From an uncultured Bacilli bacterium (GTDB taxonomy: Bacteria; Bacillota_I; Bacilli_A; RF39; UBA660), in the NCBI GenBank assembly GCA_934098735.1, contig CAKOOS010000006.1, positions 6,561 through 70,560 of the forward strand: a stretch of DNA of 64,000 bases, written 5' to 3'. Both the position numbers and the translations under genes were made by a program. The notes under the pieces are model-generated. The model was given only the letters and a program-made list of their open reading frames with translations, did not search any database and was not told the origin of the DNA. This document shows, one piece after another, positions 25,345 to 33,915 of this stretch. Within the stretch, counting starts at the first letter, position 1, and each line of letters starts with the position of its first letter.

Positions 25345-26534
25345 TATTTAACTCTCCCTTCAAAGTTATAGTTATATTGATCAAATAAAGTTGATCCACC
25401 ATCATATAAAAATAAAACTTTATTAATATTATTTTTAGTTACATATTTTATTAAATCAAAATTATTATTTTTATATTCATCATAGCGTAGATTTACTACA
25501 TGAGTTTTATTAAAAGAAGATGCAATTAAATAATCTATTTGCCAGCTATAAGAATCACCAACAATAAGTAAGTTATCTTTAGTATCATCATTATAATCAT
25601 AAACAACATTTCCATATTGGCCATTAAAATAAGAAACATAATAATCATAATATTTATAGCTACGATCAAAACGTATTTCACGTGGCTTAAATAATTCATC
25701 TTTTTCTTTGCCATTTAATGAAACATTATAATTTAAATCTAAATCTATATCACTTATATAATCAAATATTAAATCATTTAAAGCTGTTTTAGCTAAAGAA
25801 CCATAATATTTTCTTTCTTTATGTTCAGTAATATTTAAATTATCTACTTTTGAAATATTTAGCATATCAGTAATATCTTCGTATCCTTTAAGGGCTCCAT
25901 TTATAGTCCAGTGATGATCCGTTTTATAAAAATATTTTTTATAATTATCTATTGTATCAACATTCATTACTTTTACTTTAATATTTTCATTTAATTTGTT
26001 TACAAATTCTTCAGTATATTTAGATAAATTATTCGTTTTTAATGTGGTAAATTCATATCTAGTAGGTATATAAATATATAAGTCTATACCTTTTTTACTT
26101 AATTCATTAAAAAAATCAACTTGTCTATTTAATCTTTCTTCTAAATCTTTATCAGAATATTTATTCTCTAAAAAATAAAATTCATTATTCTTATCATAAA
26201 AAACATATTCACCATCACTATTAGTTCTAATAGGTACTTCATTAAAAACTAATTTATTAGTATAAAAATTAAAATTTTGATAAAATGTATTCAAGGTTTG
26301 ATAAAAAGGAAAATAATTTGTTATTCTATTTTCGACAGCATTTTCTATTCTTCCAATTTTATTATTAATCTTATCCACAAAATTTTTTTCAGTTTTTGCA
26401 TTATAACTTACCCAGTTATCTTTATTTACCTCTAAATGTTGAACTTTGCTTATGGCAAAATTAATTGGCAAAGCTAAAAAAACTCCAAAAACTACAAACA
26501 AAAAAACTTCAATAATTATTTTATCTCTTTTCAT
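25344..26534 (-). CDS. AlgJ/AlgX-like DHHW protein, partner of the MBOAT acyltransferase
   Basis: A 396-residue protein with one N-terminal membrane anchor (about 7-25) and an extracellular SGNH-like domain. The motif DHHWTINGALKGYEDI near residue 205 gives the family its name, and VGDSYSWQIDYLIASSF supplies the Gly-Asp-Ser nucleophile block. Together with the overlapping MBOAT gene it should transfer acetyl groups to a surface polysaccharide. AGGAGAAAT precedes the ATG. The reading frame is intact. Confidence 0.85.
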   Translation of the reverse strand: MKRDKIIIEVFLFVVFGVFLALPINFAISKVQHLEVNKDNWVSYNAKTEKNFVDKINNKIGRIENAVENRITNYFPFYQTLNTFYQNFNFYTNKLVFNEVPIRTNSDGEYVFYDKNNEFYFLENKYSDKDLEERLNRQVDFFNELSKKGIDLYIYIPTRYEFTTLKTNNLSKYTEEFVNKLNENIKVKVMNVDTIDNYKKYFYKTDHHWTINGALKGYEDITDMLNISKVDNLNITEHKERKYYGSLAKTALNDLIFDYISDIDLDLNYNVSLNGKEKDELFKPREIRFDRSYKYYDYYVSYFNGQYGNVVYDYNDDTKDNLLIVGDSYSWQIDYLIASSFNKTHVVNLRYDEYKNNNFDLIKYVTKNNINKVLFLYDGGSTLFDQYNYNFEGRVK

Positions 26535-26576
26535 ATATTTCTCCTATATAATTTTAACAAAATAATTTATTAAAGT

Positions 26577-27683
26577 CTATATTTGCTTATTTTTTCTATT
26601 CAAAGATAACTGAGGTGATACTGATAATAATTCTTCTTTACTAATTCCAAAATATTTTACAAATTGATTGTTTCCTATAAAAAGTAATCTATAATTATCA
26701 TCAGTAATATTTATTTTTATTTCTTTCGTTAAATAGTTATATCTTGCATAATTCAATTTCGTACTTTGCATAAGCTGTCTAGCTTCTTTTAGCACAACAA
26801 ACTTTAAATTAGTTTCCTCATAAAAATTTAATTTTTGCCAAATAGCATCAGTACTAAACCCTAAAATGCCAGAAAACTGCACAATTATATCAATTATTTC
26901 ATTCATAGAATAACCAAACTGAAGAAAAATATCTATTTTTAAAGAAATATTATCTTCACTTAAACTAAAAATATTTGGAAAATCAATAATTATTTTTTTT
27001 ATATCAATAGTATTTACTCCCAAATTTTCAAAATATTTTATCTTTTGCTCCAAGTTACTCTCAGATAAACAAAATAAATTAGAAGATTTGGTAGTAATTT
27101 TTCTTACATCTTGTTTTGTAAATCCCATATTTTCAAAATAGCTAAACTTATCATTTAAATAACTTTCACTAAGTCCATACAAAGATGGTAAATTTTTTGT
27201 CATTTTTATTATATCTTCATTTGAATAATTTAAACTTTTAAAATATAAAAATTTATTTTTAATACTCTCTGTTTTAAGTCCCAATATCAACGGATATTTT
27301 ATTATAATTTTAAAAACATCGTCGTTATATCCTAATTTTTTTAAAAATTCAATTTTTTGATTTATGACCTTAATATTGTAACCAAGTATGCAAGGAAAAT
27401 TCTTGACAATATTTAATACATTTTTTCTAGAAAAACCGAAGCTATATAAATTATTTAATTTAATTAGAATATTATTCGAACTAAGAGTTATAGAAGTCGG
27501 AAAAGATATAATAATCTTTCTAGAATCCTCATTTGTATATCCTAGAGAAAGAAAAAAATCAAAACAATCTACAAATCTTTGTTCTAAAGAATTAATATTC
27601 ATATTGTAAATTGGATAAGTATTCATTATAGAATTATAATCATTTTGAGAAAATCCATATTTTAAAAAAAGTTCATTTAACAT
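26577..27683 (-). CDS. mTERF-like helical-repeat protein
   Basis: A 368-residue protein built from about eight repeats of 35 residues, starting near residues 6, 44, 80, 114, 148, 183, 218 and 253. The consensus is F-x-x-L/M-G-F/Y-S-x-x-D-I-x-K-I-I-x-x-F/Y-P, then I/L-x-x-L-S and a second helix ending x-K-I-x-F. This matches the mTERF motif of mitochondrial and chloroplast termination factors, known as a nucleic-acid-binding superhelix. About 80 further residues follow. AAGGGGGAA precedes the ATG. A terminator separates it from rpsR. Function is unknown; nucleic acid binding is inferred from the repeat type. Confidence 0.65.
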   Translation of the reverse strand: MLNELFLKYGFSQNDYNSIMNTYPIYNMNINSLEQRFVDCFDFFLSLGYTNEDSRKIIISFPTSITLSSNNILIKLNNLYSFGFSRKNVLNIVKNFPCILGYNIKVINQKIEFLKKLGYNDDVFKIIIKYPLILGLKTESIKNKFLYFKSLNYSNEDIIKMTKNLPSLYGLSESYLNDKFSYFENMGFTKQDVRKITTKSSNLFCLSESNLEQKIKYFENLGVNTIDIKKIIIDFPNIFSLSEDNISLKIDIFLQFGYSMNEIIDIIVQFSGILGFSTDAIWQKLNFYEETNLKFVVLKEARQLMQSTKLNYARYNYLTKEIKINITDDNYRLLFIGNNQFVKYFGISKEELLSVSPQLSLNRKNKQI

Positions 27684-27701
27684 TTACTATTCCCCCTTGA
27701 A

Positions 27702-27727
27702 GTAAAAAAACAAGATTTCTCTTGTTT
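27702..27727 (-). terminator. Terminator of the rpsF-ssb-rpsR operon
   Basis: Minus-strand stem AAACAAGA/TCTTGTTT with loop GAAA, followed by T residues, right after the rpsR stop. Confidence 0.85.
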
Positions 27728-27941
27728 ATTTAACGTATGGTATTAAAGCCATAAATCTTGCATATTTAATTTGTTCAGCAATATGTCTTTGATGTTTTGC
27801 ACATGCGCCAGTCATTCTTCTAGGTAATATTTTACCTTTATCATTTATGTATTTATTCATTATCATAACATCTTTATAATCTACACTTTTTCCAGCACAC
27901 ATTTGACATATTTTTTTCTTTTTACGATAAAATTCTGCCAT
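27726..27941 (-). CDS. rpsR: 30S ribosomal protein S18, zinc-binding form
   Basis: S18 of 71 residues, which pairs with S6 on the 30S platform. The body NKYINDKGKILPRRMTGACA and AKHQRHIAEQIKYARFMALI is diagnostic. The N-terminus keeps a CQMC pair at residues 12-15 plus the later cysteine and histidine of GACAKH, so this is the zinc-binding version. Last gene of the rpsF-ssb-rpsR operon. Confidence 0.97.
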   Translation of the reverse strand: MAEFYRKKKKICQMCAGKSVDYKDVMIMNKYINDKGKILPRRMTGACAKHQRHIAEQIKYARFMALIPYVK

Positions 27942-27956
27942 TATATATCCTCCTTT

Positions 27957-28430
27957 TTAAAATGGTAAATCATCACTACTTAAAGTAAATTCATCTCCAA
28001 AATCTTTATAAGGATCTTCACTAATATCAGTTGTTTCAATATTATTTGCTGTAGGTTCAGGGCTATAAGCTGAAGTATTATTACTTGATGCAAAATTTGT
28101 ATTTCCAGCATCAGTTCTACTACCTAAAAATTCAAAATTGTCAACAATTACGTCTGTAGTATATCTTTTACTACCATCTTGAGCATCATAACTACTATTT
28201 CTAATTCTACCTTGAACTAAAACCAATTGTCCTTTGTGACAATATTTATTAATAGTTTGTGCACTACGATTAAAAGCTACACAATTTATAAACTCAGTTT
28301 CTCTTTCACCATCACGGCTAACAAAATCGCTTTGACAAGCTAGTGAAAATCTAGAAATTTCCATATTATTTTGAGTCATTCTTGATTCTGGATCTCTTGT
28401 AAAACGTCCAGTTAAAATTACTTTGTTCAT
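27957..28430 (-). CDS. ssb: Single-stranded DNA-binding protein
   Basis: SSB of 157 residues. The OB fold starts with MNKVILTGRFTRDPE and contains FINCVAFNRSAQTINKYCHK, the DNA-binding surface. A low-complexity linker (about 108-145) leads to the acidic C-terminal tip DDLPF, which docks replication and repair partners. Located between rpsF and rpsR, the standard bacterial order; two bases separate it from rpsF. Confidence 0.97.
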   Translation of the reverse strand: MNKVILTGRFTRDPESRMTQNNMEISRFSLACQSDFVSRDGERETEFINCVAFNRSAQTINKYCHKGQLVLVQGRIRNSSYDAQDGSKRYTTDVIVDNFEFLGSRTDAGNTNFASSNNTSAYSPEPTANNIETTDISEDPYKDFGDEFTLSSDDLPF

Positions 28431-28432
28431 TC

Positions 28433-28723
28433 CTATTCTCCTTCTACTTTAATGATTAAATGTCTTAAAACATCTTCATTAATAGAAACTTTACGATCAA
28501 ATTCAGAAATTGTTTCATGATCAGCTTCAACAGTCATAACATAGTAATATCCACTAACTTCTTTCTTAATAGGATAAGCTAATTTCTTTCTACCCATTTC
28601 TTTGAATTCGATAACCTTAGATGGTTTTTTGTTTATAAGTTTTTGTAAATCTTCACTAGTTTTTTTAATTTTATCTTCTTCCATAGTAGACTTAACTATA
28701 AACATAATTTCATATTTAGTCAT
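28433..28723 (-). CDS. rpsF: 30S ribosomal protein S6
   Basis: S6 of 96 residues (MTKYEIMFIVKSTMEED start, then FKEMGRKKLAYPIKKEVSG and the final HLIIKVEGE). I start at 28723, behind a near-perfect AAGGAGGTG. An open frame reaches 28789 but would read through the leader structure. First gene of the operon; its leader looks like the S6:S18-binding RNA, so expression is probably under feedback control. Confidence 0.97.
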   Translation of the reverse strand: MTKYEIMFIVKSTMEEDKIKKTSEDLQKLINKKPSKVIEFKEMGRKKLAYPIKKEVSGYYYVMTVEADHETISEFDRKVSINEDVLRHLIIKVEGE

Positions 28724-28786
28724 CAATTTCACCTCCTTACGGTCTTTTCGGCTTCTAAACGAAGCAAGGAGTAATTTCTTTACTCG
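28724..28786 (-). promoter_or_regulatory. Probable S6:S18 ribosomal leader (autoregulatory RNA)
   Basis: The 5' leader of rpsF can fold with ACTCCTT pairing to AAGGAGGT, which holds the ribosome site, around an inner hairpin GCTTC/GAAGC. The segment after the inner hairpin reads CCGAAAAGACCGTAAGG, with CCG trinucleotides like those the S6:S18 complex recognises in known rpsF leaders. Binding would hide the ribosome site. Fold by eye; the class call is inference from motif and position. Confidence 0.55.
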
Positions 28787-28791
28787 CAAGT

Positions 28792-28820
28792 ATTATAACA
28801 AAAATATATTCAAACATCAA
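28792..28820 (-). promoter_or_regulatory. Promoter of rpsF-ssb-rpsR
   Basis: Minus-strand TTGATG (28815-28820), 17-base spacer, TATAAT (28792-28797), directly before the leader. Confidence 0.8.
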
Positions 28821-28841
28821 GATTAAAATACTATCTACTTT

Positions 28842-28866
28842 AAAAAAATCTACGTTATTTCGTAGA
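28842..28866 (-). terminator. Terminator with the RDD gene stop codon in its loop
   Basis: Minus-strand stem TCTACG/CGTAGA with loop AAATAA followed by seven T. The TAA in the loop is the stop codon of the RDD-family gene. Confidence 0.85.
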
Positions 28867-29529
28867 ATTTTTCTTGCTTTTTTTCTCAGCTTTTTCCTTA
28901 ATAGTTTCTTTTTTTTCTTCTATAATAGTTACATCTTCAGATTCAACATCAATTACTTTAGTACCAGCTAATAAATCATGAAGTCCTCTATTATCTTTTC
29001 TTAAAACCATCATGATAATTAAGATCATGTATATTGTTGATTGAAGCATATTTACTATATAAGTAAAGTAATAAAAGTTTGATCCCTTAAGAATATAAAC
29101 CGCAATCATATTTATAACTGTAAAAAATATATTATTTAAAATTAATGTTCTAAGAAAATAGTTTCCAAAATTTAATTTTTTGCCATTATTACTTACAACT
29201 TTAATTTTTAAAACTTTTTTACCAACGGTTTGACCATTCATAACCATTTGTAGAATTCCAAAATAACCAACTAAAGAAATAACACTAATAATATTACTTA
29301 CCACACGATATTTATATATATCATAATTTAACTCAATTATTCTATCTTTATAATCTACACTGTTTTCATTTTGAGCATCAGAAACAATATCTAAATACTC
29401 ATTATATGATTTTTCGTAATCTTTTTTATAAGGATCAATTCGTGGTATCATTGATATAGCACTAACGACAACAGTTACTATTAAAATATCAATTATATAA
29501 GCCACGATTCTTTTTAAACATGTATCCAT
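28855..29529 (-). CDS. RDD-family membrane protein
   Basis: A 224-residue membrane protein of the RDD family. The family start is visible as CLKRIVAYIIDILIVTVVV, the conserved Arg and Asp lying in the first helix, followed by a polar loop (about 30-65) and three more hydrophobic segments (about 75-95, 115-140, 150-170). GQTVGKKVLKIKVV is the usual RDD internal motif. The C-terminus is a lysine/glutamate-rich tail. The stop codon lies in the terminator loop. Relatives have been tied to ion exchange, but no substrate can be given here. Confidence 0.85.
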   Translation of the reverse strand: MDTCLKRIVAYIIDILIVTVVVSAISMIPRIDPYKKDYEKSYNEYLDIVSDAQNENSVDYKDRIIELNYDIYKYRVVSNIISVISLVGYFGILQMVMNGQTVGKKVLKIKVVSNNGKKLNFGNYFLRTLILNNIFFTVINMIAVYILKGSNFYYFTYIVNMLQSTIYMILIIMMVLRKDNRGLHDLLAGTKVIDVESEDVTIIEEKKETIKEKAEKKSKKNSTK

Positions 29530-29536
29530 AAATCTC

Positions 29537-30181
29537 CTAATCTTTATTATTATTAAATAACTCTAATATTTGTAAAAATATATTAATAAAATCCAAATAA
29601 AGTTGTAAAGCTCCATAAATAGCTAAATTATCTGCAGGTAAATTAGTATCACTTAAAGCCTTTATTTTTTGAACATCATAAGCAGTTACTCCTAAAAATA
29701 GGATTAAACAAACAACAGATAAAACAATATCTAAAACTGTATTACCCATAAAAACATTAATTACAGATAATATAATTACTCCAAGTATTCCAATTAAAAA
29801 ATAAAAGCCTATTTTAGTTAAATCCACCTTTGTATTATAACCTATACAAGCCATAACTCCAAAAATAACTGCACCAAGCAAGAAAACAATTAAAATTGAA
29901 GTTAGTTCATAATAAACAAATATTGATGAAAAAGTAAGTCCACTTACAAACGAATATAATATAAAACATACTTTTGCTGAAGTAGGACTCATTTTCATTA
30001 CTCTAGCAGATAAAACAATAACCAAAATAAATTCTAAAACTATAAATACCCAAAAAGCATTTCCAAATACATTAGATAACATATTAGCATTTTGAGCAAC
30101 AGCATATCCAGTAACAAACGTTACTAATAAGCCAATACACATCCATACAAATGAATTACTTATAACTTTATTACCTTCCAT
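29537..30181 (-). CDS. Bax inhibitor-1/YccA-family membrane protein
   Basis: A polytopic membrane protein of the BI-1 family, about 214 residues and seven hydrophobic segments. The family motifs are GLTFSSIFVYYELTSI near the middle, VTAYDVQKIKAL with the conserved aspartate of the last loop, and the C-terminal YGALQLYLDFINIFLQIL. Bacterial relatives include YetJ, a pH-gated calcium leak channel, and YccA, which modulates FtsH. I use the ATG at 30181, behind AAGGAGAG, instead of the GTG two codons upstream. It is transcribed with the RDD gene. Confidence 0.9.
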   Translation of the reverse strand: MEGNKVISNSFVWMCIGLLVTFVTGYAVAQNANMLSNVFGNAFWVFIVLEFILVIVLSARVMKMSPTSAKVCFILYSFVSGLTFSSIFVYYELTSILIVFLLGAVIFGVMACIGYNTKVDLTKIGFYFLIGILGVIILSVINVFMGNTVLDIVLSVVCLILFLGVTAYDVQKIKALSDTNLPADNLAIYGALQLYLDFINIFLQILELFNNNKD

Positions 30182-30196
30182 ATTCACTCTCCTTTA

Positions 30197-31297
30197 TTAA
30201 ACATTAAATCGGAAATAACAAATATCTCCATCATTAATTATATACTCTTTTCCTTCAATTCGCAACTTACCGGCATCACGAACATTTTTTTCAGAGCCAA
30301 GAACTTCTAAATCAGTAAAACTCATTACTTCTGCTCTTATAAAACCTCTCATAATATCACTATGAATTAATCCAGCACATGCTGGAGCTTTCATACCCTT
30401 TTTAAAAGTCCAAGCTCTAACTTCATCCGGACCTGCAGTAAAAAATGTAGCTAATCCAAGAAGATCATAAGTTGCAAATATTAATTTATCCAAACCACTA
30501 TTTTTAATGCCTACTTCTTCTAAAAACATTTTCTTTTCTTCATCTTCCAAACCTGCTAAATCTGCTTCAAGCTTTGAGCACATAACGATAACTCCAGCTC
30601 CTTCACTATTAGCATAATCTTTTACTTTTTTAGAATATTCATTATCACCAACAGCAACATCATCTTCTTCTACATTAGCAACATAAATAATTGGTTTAAG
30701 AGTTAAAAAACTAAAGTTTTTAATAATTTTTAATTCGTCTTTATCAAAACTAAGTCTTCTAAGTGGAACATTTGCTTCTAAAGATTTTTGACATTTTTTT
30801 AAAACATTTAATTCAGCTAAAGCTTCTTTATCTTTTGTTGTAATTGCTTTTTTTTCAATTTTTTCAATTCTATTAGAAACAACATCTAAATCAGCTAATA
30901 CAAGTTCAATGTTAATAACTTCAATATCACTAACAGGATCCACTTTACCAGTAACATGCGTTACATTTGGATCATTAAAACATCTAACAACTTCAACTAT
31001 AGCATCACACTCTCTTATATGTGATAGAAACTTATTCCCAAGTCCTTCACCATGAGATGCCCCAGCTACTAAACCAGCAATATCTGTAAATTCAAATGTT
31101 GTTGGAACTACACTTTTAGGATTATACATATTTTTTAAATAATCAATTCTTTTATCTGGAACAAATACTATTCCAACATTTGGTTCTATAGTAGCAAATG
31201 GATAATTTGCTGCTAAAATATTTTGCTTTGTAATAGCATTAAATAATGTTGATTTTCCAACATTTGGAAGGCCAACTATGCCTGCTTTTAAACTCAT
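30197..31297 (-). CDS. ychF: Redox-regulated P-loop NTPase YchF/EngD
   Basis: Universally conserved Obg-class NTPase, 366 residues, that prefers ATP and binds ribosomes. The start MSLKAGIVGLPNVGKSTLFN carries the P-loop; FTDIAGLVAGASHGEGLGNKF is the DxxG switch II; a coiled-coil insertion (about 130-195) and the C-terminal TGS domain with the ending GDICYFRFNV complete the family plan. AGGGGGAT precedes the ATG. Neighbouring rpsF and parB recalls the Bacillus origin region, where engD lies close to spo0J. Confidence 0.97.
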   Translation of the reverse strand: MSLKAGIVGLPNVGKSTLFNAITKQNILAANYPFATIEPNVGIVFVPDKRIDYLKNMYNPKSVVPTTFEFTDIAGLVAGASHGEGLGNKFLSHIRECDAIVEVVRCFNDPNVTHVTGKVDPVSDIEVINIELVLADLDVVSNRIEKIEKKAITTKDKEALAELNVLKKCQKSLEANVPLRRLSFDKDELKIIKNFSFLTLKPIIYVANVEEDDVAVGDNEYSKKVKDYANSEGAGVIVMCSKLEADLAGLEDEEKKMFLEEVGIKNSGLDKLIFATYDLLGLATFFTAGPDEVRAWTFKKGMKAPACAGLIHSDIMRGFIRAEVMSFTDLEVLGSEKNVRDAGKLRIEGKEYIINDGDICYFRFNV

Positions 31298-31308
31298 ATA
31301 ATATCCCC

Positions 31309-32850
31309 CTATAATCCAACACCGGTACCAATACCAAGTGGAAATTTAATTATATACCAAATAATTATAAATAATAAATAAATTAAAGCTGTAATTATAG
31401 CATAAGGTAGCTGATAACTAATTGCTTCTTTCAAAGTAATAGGTTTATTACTTTGATTATAATTTTCTAAATAAGCTAAATAAACTACAAAATAAGCAAA
31501 TACTGGAGTTAAACCAATCGCAACAGAACTTCCAAGTCTAAATACTAATTGACAAAATTCCGGCGCAATACCAACATTCATTAAAGTAGGAATTACACCT
31601 GAAACAATATCATAACTATATAAAACATTTGGAAGAAACAGAGAAATAATTATTGAACTTGCAAATAATAAAAGCACTAAGGGAAGTCCAGCAAATGAAG
31701 AATTCTCTAAAACATTTGTAAGTGCACCAGCGACCACATTTCCAATATTAGAACGTTTAAAAATATTTATAAACGTAGCAGATGCAAAAATCATAACAAG
31801 AATTTTACCAATACCATTTAAAGAATATCCAAGTGAATCAACAAATTCTTTATTATTATTTATTGTTTTGGCTCCAATTCCATAAAATAAACCAAGTAAT
31901 ACAAATAATAAAGCCACAACAAAGACAAAGCCATTACTAAAAAATGAATTGTAACTAAATAGTTTGTCTATATATAAAGTTTGATTATAATCCAATAAAT
32001 TACCTGAAAAAGGAAGTCCCGGAATAATATTATAAATAAATATAAGCATATAAATTAATCCAGCACCTAAAGAAAATAACAAGCCTCTTTTTTGTCTATT
32101 AGTTAAAAGAAGTTCATCTACATTTTCTTCTTCCATAAATTCATATTTTGGAATCTTCTTAGCTATATAAGATTCAGTAATATTTGTTATCACGAGAGCC
32201 ATAATAATAATTAATATAAACATAACAAGGATAAATCCCCAGCTTGAAATAGTATAATTATTAGCTAATATGTATGCATTATTTAATGACATTGTAATTA
32301 AACTTGAGTCATAACTAGTTATAAATAAACTAAGTCCACTACCACATGTTAAAGCTGCAAATGCAGATATTATCCCAATCATTGGGCTTCTTTTACCATA
32401 TAAAAATAATAGAGCCCCTAAAGGAACTAAAATAATATAAGATAAATCACCTACTAAACTAGATAAAATGCACAAAAGCACATATACAAATGTAACAGTG
32501 TACTTTTTAGCTTTTTTAGTCATTAAGGTAATAATAGTTTTTAAAAAACCACTTTTAACCATTACTCCAATTCCTAAAAGAATAATTATTAAATGAATAA
32601 GAACCGCATAATTTGCAAAATTTTTAACCGTTGTAGTAAAAATATATTTTAATCCACTTAAACTAAATAAAGAATTAATAGCTTCCGTTGTAACTTGAAA
32701 ATCACCAGTTATTGTAGAAACTTTATTAAATGTTGCTTGAACATTAAAAAAACGTAATATACCACTTAATACTATAGTAACAAAAGATAATATTAAGATG
32801 GTCATAACTGGATGTAAACCAATTTTTTCTTTAGTTCGAAGTTTTTTCAT
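31309..32850 (-). CDS. AbgT-family transporter
   Basis: A 513-residue polytopic transporter of the AbgT family, whose members import p-aminobenzoyl-glutamate or export antifolate drugs by cation coupling. The N-terminus KEKIGLHPVMTILILSFV matches the family's HP entry motif, and about twelve hydrophobic segments with re-entrant Gly/Ser-rich stretches (LTCGSGLSLF) follow. Its start overlaps the DUF951 gene by 20 bases, with AAGGTGAT before the ATG, so the two are co-transcribed from the par region. Substrate and direction cannot be told from the sequence. Confidence 0.75.
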   Translation of the reverse strand: MKKLRTKEKIGLHPVMTILILSFVTIVLSGILRFFNVQATFNKVSTITGDFQVTTEAINSLFSLSGLKYIFTTTVKNFANYAVLIHLIIILLGIGVMVKSGFLKTIITLMTKKAKKYTVTFVYVLLCILSSLVGDLSYIILVPLGALLFLYGKRSPMIGIISAFAALTCGSGLSLFITSYDSSLITMSLNNAYILANNYTISSWGFILVMFILIIIMALVITNITESYIAKKIPKYEFMEEENVDELLLTNRQKRGLLFSLGAGLIYMLIFIYNIIPGLPFSGNLLDYNQTLYIDKLFSYNSFFSNGFVFVVALLFVLLGLFYGIGAKTINNNKEFVDSLGYSLNGIGKILVMIFASATFINIFKRSNIGNVVAGALTNVLENSSFAGLPLVLLLFASSIIISLFLPNVLYSYDIVSGVIPTLMNVGIAPEFCQLVFRLGSSVAIGLTPVFAYFVVYLAYLENYNQSNKPITLKEAISYQLPYAIITALIYLLFIIIWYIIKFPLGIGTGVGL

Positions 32851-33031
32851 TTACTATCACCTTTTTTAATTTTTTCATAAATTCTAATCTATCCATCATT
32901 ATTTCTCGACCGCAATTTTTACATTTAATTTTTATATCAGCACCATTTCTAGTTATAATCCATAAATTCGTCCCACAAGCATGAGGTTTTTTCATAATTA
33001 CATCATCATTTAAGTTAAAATTCTTTTCCAT
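32831..33031 (-). CDS. DUF951-family small zinc-ribbon-like protein
   Basis: A 66-residue basic protein of the DUF951 family. The typical features are the early DDVIMKKPHACGTNLW and the later IKCKNCGREIMMDRLEF, giving one cysteine plus a CKNC pair that may bind zinc or nucleic acid. In Firmicutes this gene commonly lies beside parB. Its ATG overlaps the parB stop (TAATG) and its end overlaps the AbgT-type gene. No experimental role is known to me. Confidence 0.85.
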   Translation of the reverse strand: MEKNFNLNDDVIMKKPHACGTNLWIITRNGADIKIKCKNCGREIMMDRLEFMKKLKKVIVNEKTSN

Positions 33032-33915
33032 TATTCATCCTCTACTTTAAGATTCATTTTATTAAGTAAATCTTCTAGTTCATCAACACCATCAAAATAT
33101 ATTTCAATTTTCTTCTTACTTACACGTACCTTTGTATTTAAGCTATCCATTATAATGTTTTCATACATACGATACTTATGATCATAACTTTTCTTACTCT
33201 TAGCAATATCATTATTATTAATTTTTACTTCTTGACTTATTTTTTCCAAATCATGAACACTTAAATTATCTGTAATAACTTTTTTAGCTAAATCAGTAAC
33301 TTTTTCTTCGTCATCCATCTTAGATAATACTCTTGCATGCGACATACTTAAACTATTTTTTTCAACTAATCTTTTAACTTCTTCAGGTAGCTTTAAAATG
33401 CCTAACATATTAGTAACATAAGTTCTACTTTTACCAAATTTTGTAGCAAACTCTTCTTGAGTATATCCCCGTAATTTAATTATATTACTAATACTTGTAG
33501 CTTCATCTATAGGATTTAAATCTTCTCTTTGGATATTTTCTATTAAAGCAATTTCCATCATTTCTTGGTCATCAAAATCTTTAATAATAGCGGGAATCTT
33601 TTTTAATCCAGCAATTTTAGCAGCTTTTGTTCTTCTTTCACCAGCTATTAGCTCATATCCTTTAATGCTTTTTTTGACAATAACAGGTTGTACAACACCA
33701 TATTCTTCTATTGACTTTGCAAGTTCATTTAAAGTATTTGTATCAAACGTTTTACGAGGTTGATATGGATTACTTCTTATATCATCAATATTAATTTCTG
33801 TTACATCATTTTTATTTTCTTCTTGAATTTTTTCTTCAAAATTGTCAAAATCTATCACTGTATTTGAAAATAGTTGTTCAAGACCTTTTCCTAAAGCTTT
33901 CTTTTTATTCTCCAT
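33031..33915 (-). CDS. parB: Chromosome partitioning protein ParB/Spo0J
   Basis: ParB of 294 residues, a CTP-dependent DNA clamp that loads at parS sites near the origin. Visible: the N-terminal ParA-stimulating stretch [12 protein letters not shown], the CTP-binding region with [12 protein letters not shown] and [15 protein letters not shown] plus [14 protein letters not shown], the [23 protein letters not shown] and a C-terminal dimer domain. Start overlaps parA by 11 bases. No consensus parS 16-mer was found by eye in the window. Confidence 0.97.
   Translation of the reverse strand: MENKKKALGKGLEQLFSNTVIDFDNFEEKIQEENKNDVTEINIDDIRSNPYQPRKTFDTNTLNELAKSIEEYGVVQPVIVKKSIKGYELIAGERRTKAAKIAGLKKIPAIIKDFDDQEMMEIALIENIQREDLNPIDEATSISNIIKLRGYTQEEFATKFGKSRTYVTNMLGILKLPEEVKRLVEKNSLSMSHARVLSKMDDEEKVTDLAKKVITDNLSVHDLEKISQEVKINNNDIAKSKKSYDHKYRMYENIIMDSLNTKVRVSKKKIEIYFDGVDELEDLLNKMNLKVEDE

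Noticed and set aside
26371..26379. TTATCCACA, a DnaA-box match suggesting an origin
   Set aside because: A single copy inside the DHHW coding sequence, with no second box or AT-rich spacer pattern of an origin.
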